Source of the DNA: CBDAPI01 sp964565865
GTDB lineage: Bacteria > Acidobacteriota > UBA6911 > RPQK01 > CBDAPI01
Assembly: GCA_964565865.1 (NCBI GenBank)
Contig: CAZMGM010000007.1
Coordinates: 1 to 64,000, forward strand
DNA: 64,000 nucleotides
Reading direction: 5' to 3'
The notes under the pieces are model-generated. The model was not told the origin of the DNA. It saw only the letters and a list, made by a program, of their open reading frames with translations, and ran no database searches. Every line of letters begins with the position of its first letter. Position 1 is the first letter of the stretch. Shown here in pieces: positions 27,070-35,774 of this stretch. The position numbers and the translations under genes are program-made.

Positions 27070-28842
27070 CTAAGAAGTCCTTAGTTTTGGCTCCTTCAGA
27101 ATTTCATCCGGTGTTCCTACATCGACAATGCGCCCAAGTTCGAGCTGATAGATTCGGTCGCAATGCTGTACGGTGGTGAGACGGTGGGCAATGACGATCA
27201 TGGTTTTCCGGCCTTTGAGGCGACGGATCTCATTCACGATTTCTTGCTCGGTTTCGTTGTCAAGAGCGCTGGTCGCCTCATCCATCACCAGAACCTCACG
27301 CCCATGGTAAAAGGCGCGAGCGAGGGCGACACGCTGGCGTTGTCCCCCAGAAAGTCGTACACCCCGTTCGCCGAGCAGCGTGTCCACTCCTTGGGGCAGT
27401 TGGTGCACAAGTTCACCGAGCCGTGCTTGGCGAAGGGCTTCGTTGAGGCGCCCTTCATCAATGTCGGCTTCTTCCTCGCCGAGGGCGACGTTGCAGGCGA
27501 GCGTATTGTCAATTAGAAAAACCTGCTGCGGCAGGTACGCGACACGGGCGCGCCACTCACCCATGGCATCCTGTAAAGGCCTGTGGTTGTAACTCATCGC
27601 CCCAGCTTGCGGTTCGAGCAGGCCGAGGATCACGTCGACCAGCGTCGTCTTGCCTGAGCCGGACGGACCGACTATGCCGATGGAATCCCCAGTGCAAATT
27701 TCCAGGGATAGATTATCCAGCGCTGCTTGCGATGCATTGGGGTAGGTAAAGCGAATCCGGTCCAATGTCAACGTCTCGAACGGTTGCAACACGTCCGTCT
27801 GGGCATTCGTCAACTGCTCAGGCCGTAGCTGAGAGACTGCCTCTAAATCACTATGCAGCCGGAAGACGGCATTGCGATTGAATCGTAATTGAAGCACGTT
27901 GGCGGAAAGCCCCGTCGCCGAGGGAAGTAAACGCAGGCCGGCGAGACCAAACACGCCAAGCGTGGGGATCAAAGAGCTTAAGTCCTCGCGAATAATCAAG
28001 CTAACATGTACAAGCATAACGATGAAGATAACAAGTATCACCTCAAGCAAAAACCGGGGTGCCGCAGAGATGACCTGGCTAAGGGTCGACAGGCTCGAGT
28101 AGTCTTTGGCGCACTGCTGCACGACGCGGTGAAAGTATGCTTCTTTTCCGAGGATCCGAATCTCTTTGAGACCCTCTATCCCTTCGTGGACCCCCTGCAC
28201 CATTGTCGTCGCCGCCTGATTGGCTTGTTCACCGTAGGCGCGCAGGTTGCGGCGAAACAGGCGGTCGTAGGCGTAAACCATAGTTCCCATTAGGACCGCC
28301 AGCATCGCCAAAGCAAGTGCATTTTGCCAAACGAGCAGTCCGAGGATGGCAAGAGCAACGACACCGTCACTTAGCGTGCGCAGACCTGGTATTACAACGC
28401 CGCCGGAAAACACCTGGGTGAGCTGTTGAATGGTGTAGACGTATTCAGAACTGTTGCGGCGAAGAAATTCCGTAAACGGCAAGTGCTGATAGGCGTCCAT
28501 CAGAACGGAGCGCAGCCGTGCCTGCTGATTGAGACCAAAACGGATGATGGAGCGGTTGATGCCGATGGCCGCTGCGGCCTTTAGCATAAAGACGACGATC
28601 AGTGTTCCACCGAGCGCGATTAACAATGATTGCTGTTCGCGCGGCAATCCTAAGAAAGAGACGAATTCCCCGAGCGTGCCGTCCAATGCCTGCGGGTCGG
28701 CGACAAGGGTAATGTAGGGGCCGATGAGACCAAGACCCAACAGGTCCAGGAACGAAGAGGCGATGAATAGCAAGAATAAACCCGGCAGCTTGCCTCGGTC
28801 TGGTCCAATGAGGTTCAGAATTTCTTGGAGATAGCTTTTCAC
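27070..28842 (-). CDS. ABC transporter, permease fused to ATPase (PglK/MsbA-like flippase)
   Basis: 590 residues. Six hydrophobic helices (about residues 20-310) precede an ATPase domain with Walker A GPSGSGKTT (392-400), signature LSGGQRQR (497-504), Walker B VLVMDEATSALD (517-528) and the H-loop His553. It would act as a homodimer in the inner membrane, flipping a lipid-linked oligosaccharide. The start is GTG at 28842, sharing GTGA with the stop of the small zinc-ribbon gene. No Wzx-type flippase was seen in the window, so this is the likely flippase of the locus. Confidence 0.88.
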   Translation of the reverse strand: MKSYLQEILNLIGPDRGKLPGLFLLFIASSFLDLLGLGLIGPYITLVADPQALDGTLGEFVSFLGLPREQQSLLIALGGTLIVVFMLKAAAAIGINRSIIRFGLNQQARLRSVLMDAYQHLPFTEFLRRNSSEYVYTIQQLTQVFSGGVVIPGLRTLSDGVVALAILGLLVWQNALALAMLAVLMGTMVYAYDRLFRRNLRAYGEQANQAATTMVQGVHEGIEGLKEIRILGKEAYFHRVVQQCAKDYSSLSTLSQVISAAPRFLLEVILVIFIVMLVHVSLIIREDLSSLIPTLGVFGLAGLRLLPSATGLSANVLQLRFNRNAVFRLHSDLEAVSQLRPEQLTNAQTDVLQPFETLTLDRIRFTYPNASQAALDNLSLEICTGDSIGIVGPSGSGKTTLVDVILGLLEPQAGAMSYNHRPLQDAMGEWRARVAYLPQQVFLIDNTLACNVALGEEEADIDEGRLNEALRQARLGELVHQLPQGVDTLLGERGVRLSGGQRQRVALARAFYHGREVLVMDEATSALDNETEQEIVNEIRRLKGRKTMIVIAHRLTTVQHCDRIYQLELGRIVDVGTPDEILKEPKLRTS

Positions 28843-29045
28843 GAAAGCAATTCGCTACAACTATTACAGAAAGAATCGCGTATTGTATTTGTCGGCAATA
28901 AGTTCGTGACGAGGAACCGTTTCATGCGATCTCTCCTTTCTCCGTCAACGTCATCGCCAAAGGAACTGTCGCGAATCATCCCTGAATAAACGGAAGACCA
29001 GTCAGCTGCTCCGCAGATTTCACAAGGGTCGGGCATTATCAACAT
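28839..29045 (-). pseudogene. orphan zinc-ribbon N-terminus of a class I methyltransferase
   Basis: 68 residues. CEICGAADWSSVYSGMIRDS is the N-terminal zinc-knuckle start of methyltransferases that modify nucleotide-sugar-derived glycans. A second CxxC (CNSC, about residue 60) closes the ribbon, and then the frame ends, without the SAM-binding body of about 250 residues. It overlaps the GTG of the ABC gene by 4 bases. It is either a truncated gene or a trimmed, still translated domain. Confidence 0.5.
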
Positions 29046-29066
29046 CCTTGCGTAGTAATGAAATGT

Positions 29067-29852
29067 TCACCAGGCTGTCAGACCTCCATCAATTGTGAAA
29101 TTCTGCCCAGTACAGTAGCAGGAAGCGTCGCTGAGTAGGTAGACCAATATGCCCGTAATATCCTCCCGGTTTGCCATACGCCCCAGAGGCACTCTGTTGG
29201 AGTATGATTTGACAAAGGTTTCATTGTGCTTATTGAACACACCGCCGGGAGAGACACTGTTCACGCGAACGCCGCATGAACCCCACCAGGTAGCGAGCCA
29301 GCGGGTGAAGCCGATGAGACCCGCCTTGGAGGCAGAATAGGCCGGAAAGGAACGAAACGGCTGGCCCTCATAAATACGGTGGTCCGGGCCGACCTCCCCA
29401 TAGATGCTGGAGACCAGGATCAGGCTGCCGCCTCCACCGGACTTGAGCACCTTGCCCGTTTCCCGGCTGAAGAGAAACGCTCCGGTCAGGTTCACGTCCA
29501 TGGCTTTCTGCCACAGGTCAAGAGGATAATCTTCAAAATCCGGAAAAGCATCACCGGAGGCAGCTAGCGTTTCGCCGGTAACAGCCGCATTGAACACCGC
29601 CCCGTCCAGACCCTCATATATGGTGGCAGCCCTAGCTACGCCGGTGATCACATCATGCTCATTGCATACATCAATCTCAAGACCGGGCAAGCCCAGGGTC
29701 TCTGCATCCTTGAGCACGCTGCTGCCCGGGCAGTCGGCAATGATGAGGCTGGCTTCCTGTTCGGCTAAGAGCCGGGAGTGGGCCCGGCCGAGCACGCCGC
29801 AGGCACCCAGCAACAGGACCCGTTTGCCTCTGATGCCAGTATCCAGGCTCAT
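29067..29852 (-). CDS. short-chain dehydrogenase/reductase (PtmA-like)
   Basis: 261 residues, classical SDR. The cofactor motif is LLGACGVLGRAHSRLL, the catalytic YSASKAG gives Tyr and Lys, and the end GQNFTIDGGLTAW is typical. In Campylobacter legionaminic-acid clusters a comparable SDR, PtmA, accompanies the cytidylyltransferase. It overlaps the preceding neuA-like gene by 4 bases (ATGA). The exact reaction is unknown; reduction or oxidation of a nonulosonate precursor is likely. Confidence 0.85.
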   Translation of the reverse strand: MSLDTGIRGKRVLLLGACGVLGRAHSRLLAEQEASLIIADCPGSSVLKDAETLGLPGLEIDVCNEHDVITGVARAATIYEGLDGAVFNAAVTGETLAASGDAFPDFEDYPLDLWQKAMDVNLTGAFLFSRETGKVLKSGGGGSLILVSSIYGEVGPDHRIYEGQPFRSFPAYSASKAGLIGFTRWLATWWGSCGVRVNSVSPGGVFNKHNETFVKSYSNRVPLGRMANREDITGILVYLLSDASCYCTGQNFTIDGGLTAW

Positions 29853-30565
29853 GGTTTCATGCCCAGCTTACGATTCATGAGAAATTCAATTAACAGGAAG
29901 TCAAACTCCGAATCTACATCGAGGCTTTTCTCGATACCGATGTCATACCCTTCAGTATGGCCGTCCAGCAGATACCCCACCCGCCGGATGTACTCCGGGG
30001 CCAGCACATAAATGCTGGCGACGTGTTCATAAACCGCCGGAGCGTCCTGCCTGCGAACAACGGTGTCGGGAAGTTCTTTGCTGACCTTCAGAGCACCAGA
30101 AGCATCCACCTCCAGAAGATTGAAATATGGGTTTTTACGGGCAGGACAGATGCTGAAAATACCTTCCACGCCTTCCGTTCGCCTCTTGCGAAACTGCGCA
30201 ATACAGGAGGAAATATCGCTTACCTCCCGCAAAGGGTTCGTACAGTCGAGGTCGACATACATTTCGTAGGTCTCGCTGTAGTGCCTCTCGCAGGCATCGA
30301 GGGCGTGTTTGAAAGTATCCCATTTCCCAGCTTCCGATGTTGCCAGGTGCGCAGGCCGCAGAAATGGCGTTTCCGCACCGGCGTCTCTCGCCATTTCGGC
30401 GATCACCTCCGAATCGGTGGAGACAACAACCCGGTCGATCTCCGGCGTCCTACGGGCCTGTTCAATCGACCATGTAAGCAGCGGTTTCCCCAGCATGGGG
30501 CGGATGTTTTTGTTCTGAAGTCCACGACTGCCACCGCGGGAAGAAATGACGCAAAGTGTTGTCAT
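29849..30565 (-). CDS. neuA: CMP-nonulosonate cytidylyltransferase (NeuA/LegF-like)
   Basis: 238 residues. It starts with the nucleotide-binding motif LCVISSRGGSRGLQNKNIRP (family pattern RxxSKxxxxKN-like) and continues with PLLTWSIEQAR and VVVSTDSEVIAE, then DLDCTNPLR. It couples CTP to a nine-carbon 2-keto sugar acid, giving the CMP-activated donor. It lies next to LegI-, LegG- and LegB-like genes, so the sugar is legionaminic-like rather than necessarily Neu5Ac. The C-terminus ends at an ATGA overlap with the SDR gene. Confidence 0.88.
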   Translation of the reverse strand: MTTLCVISSRGGSRGLQNKNIRPMLGKPLLTWSIEQARRTPEIDRVVVSTDSEVIAEMARDAGAETPFLRPAHLATSEAGKWDTFKHALDACERHYSETYEMYVDLDCTNPLREVSDISSCIAQFRKRRTEGVEGIFSICPARKNPYFNLLEVDASGALKVSKELPDTVVRRQDAPAVYEHVASIYVLAPEYIRRVGYLLDGHTEGYDIGIEKSLDVDSEFDFLLIEFLMNRKLGMKP

Positions 30566-30575
30566 ACTTTTTCTA

Positions 30576-31568
30576 CTAGTTCCCCAATTGATAAGCTTTC
30601 CCTTGAGCGTGCGATTTACGGGCTCCCAAAGCTACTTTGAGTGCCTCAGCTCCGGATTCGAGCGAGCAGAAAGCAGGCAGTAACGGGTCATCCAGATGCT
30701 TAAGAAAGTGCGCAATGATCTTTAGGAAAAGATCATTGCGTTCGAACCCCGGTAGCACTTCTTGAATGATGTCTTCTCCATCCGGGGAAAATCTGCGCAG
30801 CTTGCCGTCCGTGTTCGACCAACGGTAGACGGATTCGGAAGCAATAACCTCTGCTTCACAGCGGTGAACCGGGCTGCACATGTCGAGCTGAATGTGCCCC
30901 GTTACGCCGCTTGCATGTGTCAGCAGCAAGTTCGCAACATCGTCACCGTGAATCTCCAGGTCGCTCACGTTGGATAGAACCGCATTTACCGATTCAACCG
31001 GTCCGAAAAACCAGAGTGCCAGATCGATCTGGTGGATCAAATCGAATAACGCTCCACCCCCCCGGTCTGAACGGGAACTGTAGCTTCGGCGGTAATCCTG
31101 CCCGGTCCGCCAGGCATCGAGCCGATGCCCCATGACCAGTCGGTAGGTAAAGGGTCGGGCGCCCTTCCTCTTCTGAAGCAGACCTTTCAGCGCCATGAGG
31201 CCAGGATGTGCGCGCAGTTGGCATCCCACTTCAACTGGTTTCCCCTTCCCAAGCTGAAGCAAACGTTCAACCTCGGTCCATTCGTGGGAAACCGGTTTTT
31301 CGATAAACAGGGGTCTGCCGGCTTCAAGCGTTTTCACGGCGATCCCGATGTGCTGATCCGTGGCTGTTGCCACCACCACCGCATCCGCCTCACGAATAGC
31401 GGTAGACAGATCTTCGCATGGGCGCACTGGATAATCACGAGTAATTTCTTCGAGGAGTTCCCTTCGACTTCGCCAGACAGAAACCAGTGCCCCCAGCTTA
31501 AGCAGATTGGCAATATGACGCTTCCCGATGGAACCGGCGCCGCAAACCAGGACGTGCTTGGTAGCCAT
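30576..31568 (-). CDS. Gfo/Idh/MocA oxidoreductase (PtmF-like)
   Basis: About 330 residues. The Rossmann motif VLVCGAGSIGKRHIANLLKL is at the start, the EKP motif lies in FIEKPVSHEWTEVERLL (about 95), and the C-terminal beta sheet domain follows. ATG 31568 forms a TGATG overlap with the LegG-like gene, so that start is chosen over one four codons upstream. In Campylobacter a Gfo-type protein (PtmF) is needed for the GDP-linked precursor of legionaminic acid. A similar part here is inferred from context. Confidence 0.85.
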   Translation of the reverse strand: MATKHVLVCGAGSIGKRHIANLLKLGALVSVWRSRRELLEEITRDYPVRPCEDLSTAIREADAVVVATATDQHIGIAVKTLEAGRPLFIEKPVSHEWTEVERLLQLGKGKPVEVGCQLRAHPGLMALKGLLQKRKGARPFTYRLVMGHRLDAWRTGQDYRRSYSSRSDRGGGALFDLIHQIDLALWFFGPVESVNAVLSNVSDLEIHGDDVANLLLTHASGVTGHIQLDMCSPVHRCEAEVIASESVYRWSNTDGKLRRFSPDGEDIIQEVLPGFERNDLFLKIIAHFLKHLDDPLLPAFCSLESGAEALKVALGARKSHAQGKAYQLGN

Positions 31569-32797
31569 CAGCGAAACCAACCATCTTCGGATTCGCCGAC
31601 CAGCATCATGCGCTTGCGCAGGATAACCTTTGGACTGAGCTCAACTGTGGCAAGGCTTTCAGCAATCTGCCGTCCCGCGGTTCCGCCGCCATAGGGGTTT
31701 GAAGCAGTTGCGCACCGAGAGCGGAAATCCTCGTCGAACAAGCACCGCTGGATGGCCCGATAGATCGATTCAGTATTGTAGTCGGCATCCAGCACATTAT
31801 CACCGCGCAGGCGCCCCTGCTGGCGCGAACCGATATTGACAGTCGGGCACCCGAATACAGGCGTCTCCTTGATGCCCGATGAGGAGTTTCCCGCGCACAC
31901 GACCCGCCATTCCGGCAACAAGGTCAGGGCAATAATACCGTGGTAATTATAGCGGCCGAGGGATTTGTGGAGCTGCATGTTGGGATGGTCCTTACCGAAC
32001 AATTCTTTCAGCACTGCTGCGATGGTCTTCCCGCCAGCGTCGTTATTCGGATAGGTCAGGATGACTTGGGCGTCTTCATCCGCAAAGCGACACAGCGCTT
32101 CCATGGACGGTCGCAGTTGGCAGGCGGCCTGCTGAAATTCGGTTGTAACCGAATGCTGGGTGAACAGGATGACCGGCCTGGTCGGATCGAGATCCAGGCG
32201 CTGACTCAGTTCATCTGCGGTTGCATAGTTACCGTCCTTGATCAGATCGATCGCAGGGAATCCGACGGTTTTCACTCGCCACGGCTCCTCACCCATGGCC
32301 AAAACCCTGTTGGTCGCCTGTGAGTTGGTAGTGTAATGAAGGTGGGCGAGTTTTGTCATGGCATGTCGGACGGAATCATCCAAGGCTCCCCCTTCTGTGA
32401 CGTCGCCCCCTTCAATGTGGGCAGTGGGAATGTTCATCTGGGTGCCGGTGATCACCGCGGCAAAGCCTTCGAATCGGTCCGCATAGACCACAAAAACATC
32501 AGGGTTGATTTCATGAAGGAGTGGAGCAAGACCAAGAATTCCAGAAGCGATTGCGTGTCCTGTAACAGTTGTGCCTTCGCCGCTCATGTCAAGGTCAACC
32601 TCCCCGTGGATTTCAAACCCGTCCTGACGGATTTCAGACTTCGTTTGGCCGAAATTCCTGTCGAGATGGGACCCGGAAATGATCAACCTGTAATCCAGGC
32701 CCGGATGCGCGCGGATTGCGCGCAGGATCGGGTACTGTAGGCCATACTCGGCACGGTTCCCGGAAAAGACGGCAATCCGGCGTTTACTGTTTGACAC
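31568..32797 (-). CDS. legG: hydrolysing UDP/GDP-sugar 2-epimerase (LegG/NeuC-like)
   Basis: 409 residues. It starts RRIAVFSGNRAEYGLQYPIL, the NeuC/LegG family signature, and has VVYADRFEGFAAVITGTQMN, PTAHIEGGDVTEGGALDDSV and VCAGNSSSGIKETPVFGCPT. It inverts C2 of a nucleotide-linked N-acetyl sugar and releases the free ManNAc-type hexose for the NeuB-type synthase. The start codon is GTG at 32797, overlapping the neighbouring SDR gene by 14 bases. Distinct from the wecB gene of this locus. Confidence 0.87.
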   Translation of the reverse strand: MSNSKRRIAVFSGNRAEYGLQYPILRAIRAHPGLDYRLIISGSHLDRNFGQTKSEIRQDGFEIHGEVDLDMSGEGTTVTGHAIASGILGLAPLLHEINPDVFVVYADRFEGFAAVITGTQMNIPTAHIEGGDVTEGGALDDSVRHAMTKLAHLHYTTNSQATNRVLAMGEEPWRVKTVGFPAIDLIKDGNYATADELSQRLDLDPTRPVILFTQHSVTTEFQQAACQLRPSMEALCRFADEDAQVILTYPNNDAGGKTIAAVLKELFGKDHPNMQLHKSLGRYNYHGIIALTLLPEWRVVCAGNSSSGIKETPVFGCPTVNIGSRQQGRLRGDNVLDADYNTESIYRAIQRCLFDEDFRSRCATASNPYGGGTAGRQIAESLATVELSPKVILRKRMMLVGESEDGWFR

Positions 32798-33599
32798 AGT
32801 TTCTGGAAAGAAGGATGGAAAGGCCGCTGCGGAGATTGGTTCTTGGCAACCATGACAGCAGGAATCGTGTTTTCGTTATATCTAATCTCAGGCTAGAAGG
32901 ACAAGCGAGTTCCTTGTCAGCGATAACGGAACGTGCCTGTTCACCCACGAGGTTGAGCGCCAATCGGGCCAGTTCACCCACTGGAACGGCTTGGCCGCTG
33001 CCCGCATTCATTATACCGCCGACACTTGCCGCACAGGCAGCAGCGATGCAACCAGCCGCATCCTCAATCCAGAGGAAGTCCCGAATGGGTTTTGGATCTT
33101 TTAGTTTCAAAGGTCCATTCCCGGGGATCTGGCGCAGGATATCGGCAACGACCGAATGATCTGGCATGCTCGGCCCGTACAGGTTAGAAAAGCGCAGGCA
33201 TGTACCGCCGGCTTCAACGAACACTTGCTCACATTCGATTTTCTTGCGGGCATAATCACTGACTGAAGCAACCGGCTCGTCCGGCTTCCGGGCGTGTACA
33301 TGCTGGTCCCCGTAGACAACGGCAGAAGAGGCATACACAATGTGGCGCCAACGCTTTGCGGCAAGGATCCGGCAAAGTTCAACTTCACGCGGGTCGTAAG
33401 AAGCAGAGGTATTCCTGTTTTGTGCCAGGTGTACCAAGACAGCATCATCAACCGGGGATAATTCCTCGTAAGAGGAAATACTGATCAACCCCTCTTCTGA
33501 ACCTCTAGTGTAGCCATAAACTTCGCCGTCCTGCTTGAGAAGCAGTCTATATAACTCTTTCCCGATAAAACCGGATGCTCCGGTAATGACAACTTTCAT
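32784..33599 (-). CDS. NAD(P)-dependent epimerase/dehydratase or 4-keto reductase (extended SDR)
   Basis: 271 residues. VVITGASGFIGKELYRLLLK (TGxxGxxG) is the cofactor motif, IVYASSAVVYGD supplies the catalytic serine and YARKK is YxxxK. RFSNLYGPSMPDHSVVADIL is typical of nucleotide-sugar SDRs. The protein is short for an epimerase, similar in length to RmlD/WbjC-like reductases. It sits between the synthase and the 2-epimerase, where LegC or LegH would be expected, so reduction of a 4-keto sugar is a reasonable guess. Confidence 0.82.
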   Translation of the reverse strand: MKVVITGASGFIGKELYRLLLKQDGEVYGYTRGSEEGLISISSYEELSPVDDAVLVHLAQNRNTSASYDPREVELCRILAAKRWRHIVYASSAVVYGDQHVHARKPDEPVASVSDYARKKIECEQVFVEAGGTCLRFSNLYGPSMPDHSVVADILRQIPGNGPLKLKDPKPIRDFLWIEDAAGCIAAACAASVGGIMNAGSGQAVPVGELARLALNLVGEQARSVIADKELACPSSLRLDITKTRFLLSWLPRTNLRSGLSILLSRNCVKQ

Positions 33600-33628
33600 T
33601 TGCCGGCGGCACGTTTTAAAAAGGGCAA

Positions 33629-34675
33629 TTACTGTACATCCGTTTTCTTGATTTGCTGGCCCTTGGGGATATCAACCCGTGCTTTCCTGCCCAGTAAAGA
33701 TTCAAACTGTTCGGCCAAAAATGCCCCCCCTCCGGGTCTTTTTACCCATATGTTATTCTCGCTCAAGGTTTCAGCGCTGAAGATATCTTTGATGGAAACC
33801 ACGGATGCGAACGCGAAGTCCATTGTCGACTCTTCTTCCTGCACCGGCTGCTTGTCACCCCCACGGGCTGAGAAGATGATTCTGGAGCCTTGGATCAGGT
33901 CCGACAGTGCTCGGGGATCCATCGAGCAGGAAATATCCGGCCCTTCCCGGTCCATGCTATCGGTAAAATGTCGTTCCACGATGGAGGCACCCAGGGCAAC
34001 CGCTCCCAGGCAAGTGTAATTAGAGGTCGTGTGATCCGACAGGCCGATAACGGCGCCGGGGAAAGCGTCTTTTAGCTTTTGCATGGCGCCTAAGCGCACT
34101 AACTCAGGTGGCGTTGGATAAATGTTAGTGCATTGCAATAGAGCATAAGGGATTTTTGCCTTCTGCAGGATCTCGACCGATGGTTTCAAGGTTTCTATCG
34201 AATTCATCCCGGTACTCATGATGACCGATTTGCCAAATTGGGAGATGTATTTGATCAGGGGATAGTTGTTGCATTCCCCCGAACCAATTTTGAAAGCAGG
34301 TACATCGAATTCCACGAGACGATCGACAGCCGCCCTTGAAAAAGGGGTGCTGATGAAAATTGTATTTCGACTGTTGACATGCAACATCAGCTTATGTTCA
34401 TCCTGCTCGGAGAGGGCACACCGGGCCATGATGTCAAAGATTGTTTCCTCGGTATGGCTAGGCACGATGTGTCTCGCTTCATCGGACATTTCATCTTCCA
34501 CAATGTGCGTTTGATGCTTGATTACTTCAGCCCCGGCGTCAATGGCCGCGTCCGCTATCGCAATTGCGGACTCCAGCGAACCGCCGTGGTTGATGCCGAC
34601 TTCAACAATGACAAGCGGCGGTTCGTTTACGCCGACTCGCCGGCCCTGGATTTCAAACTCAGCGTTGTTTTTCAT
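33629..34675 (-). CDS. legI: nonulosonic acid synthase (NeuB/LegI-like)
   Basis: 348 residues. The TIM-barrel part (about 20-270) has VEVGINHGGSLESAIAIADA, the FISTPFSRAAVDRL motif, and IGSGECNNYPLI. A C-terminal SAF (antifreeze-like) domain follows (about 290-348, KARVDIPKGQQIKKTDVQ). It condenses phosphoenolpyruvate with a free six-carbon amino sugar to give a nine-carbon 2-keto acid. The VGINHGGS region and the IKHQTH motif are closer to LegI or PseI types than to Neu5Ac synthase. Confidence 0.9.
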   Translation of the reverse strand: MKNNAEFEIQGRRVGVNEPPLVIVEVGINHGGSLESAIAIADAAIDAGAEVIKHQTHIVEDEMSDEARHIVPSHTEETIFDIMARCALSEQDEHKLMLHVNSRNTIFISTPFSRAAVDRLVEFDVPAFKIGSGECNNYPLIKYISQFGKSVIMSTGMNSIETLKPSVEILQKAKIPYALLQCTNIYPTPPELVRLGAMQKLKDAFPGAVIGLSDHTTSNYTCLGAVALGASIVERHFTDSMDREGPDISCSMDPRALSDLIQGSRIIFSARGGDKQPVQEEESTMDFAFASVVSIKDIFSAETLSENNIWVKRPGGGAFLAEQFESLLGRKARVDIPKGQQIKKTDVQ

Positions 34676-34719
34676 GGTGTTCTTTCATATTGATACTGTA
34701 GAAAGATCTGAGAGCCCAT

Positions 34720-35718
34720 TTAAATGTTGTAGATATCCGCCTTGTAGTCTTGCAGGTTTTCCGGCTTCGCGAACCACTCCACGGTCTCCGTAATACCGCG
34801 GCGGAACCCATCCAATCCGCCAAACTCCGGCTGCCATTCGAGAAGCCGGCGGGCTTTGGTATTGTTCGCCCACAGACGCTCGACCTCGCTTCCTTTCGGG
34901 CGGAGTCGCTGGTTATCCGTCTGGATTTCAATCTGAGCACCCATGACATCGGCAATGGTGTTGGCAGTGTCCCCGATGGAAATCTCGAAACTGCTTCCGA
35001 TGTTGATCACTTCGCCCACGATCTCCTCCGAGCGCAGAGCCGCGATGAAACCAGCGACGGTGTCTTTCACATAGCTGAAGTCGCGTGTCGGATGTAGCGC
35101 TCCCAGTTTGATCCGATGGTTTCCGCTGGCAATTTGGGTGATGACGGTCGGAATCACGGCCCGCGCGGACTGCCGGGGACCGTAGGTATTGAAGGGGCGG
35201 AGGATGCAGACCGGCGTGGCAAACGAGCGGTGAAAGGACATGGCAATCTGGTCCGCACCGATCTTACTGGCGGAATAGGGTGACTGCCCCTGGAGCGGGT
35301 GCTCTTCGTTAATGGGGACAACAAGAGCGGTCCCGTACACCTCACTCGTGGAGGTATGGATCACCTTCGACACCCCCAGCGTCCGCGCCGCCTGGACCAC
35401 ATTGAGTGTGCCCTTGACGTTCGTGTCCACATAGGTGTCGGGAGAATGGTAGGAATACGGGATGTTGATCAGAGCGGCCAGGTGCAGAACCGCGTCACAT
35501 CCTTCCATAGCCTTGCGGACCCCGTGGGAATCCCGGATGTCCCCAGCAAACACCTCCAACTGCTCCTTTACGTCATCGGCACAACCATCCAGCCACCCCC
35601 AGGAATTGAAAGAGTTGTAAAACACGAAAGCTCTGACCTGGTAATCCGCTCTCACCAGAGCCTCGGTCAAATGTGACCCGATGAAGCCGTCAGCACCTGT
35701 TACAAGAACTTTCTTCAC
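34720..35718 (-). CDS. legB: nucleotide-sugar 4,6-dehydratase (LegB-like)
   Basis: About 332 residues. KVLVTGADGFIGSHLTEALV is the cofactor motif, IHTSTSEVYGTA carries the active-site Thr/Ser, and YSASKIGADQ is YxxxK. The NTYGPRQSARAVIPTVITQI stretch is a hallmark of LegB-type dehydratases. It removes water from a GlcNAc-nucleotide to give a 4-keto-6-deoxy sugar. The GTG at 35718 is chosen as the start, as the Rossmann strand begins there; the open frame extends to 35787 without family similarity. Confidence 0.87.
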   Translation of the reverse strand: MKKVLVTGADGFIGSHLTEALVRADYQVRAFVFYNSFNSWGWLDGCADDVKEQLEVFAGDIRDSHGVRKAMEGCDAVLHLAALINIPYSYHSPDTYVDTNVKGTLNVVQAARTLGVSKVIHTSTSEVYGTALVVPINEEHPLQGQSPYSASKIGADQIAMSFHRSFATPVCILRPFNTYGPRQSARAVIPTVITQIASGNHRIKLGALHPTRDFSYVKDTVAGFIAALRSEEIVGEVINIGSSFEISIGDTANTIADVMGAQIEIQTDNQRLRPKGSEVERLWANNTKARRLLEWQPEFGGLDGFRRGITETVEWFAKPENLQDYKADIYNI

Positions 35719-35774
35719 AACCTTGGCTGCATTAGTGTATTGAATACGATTCGTAAAAGACCGCCAACCTGCGC

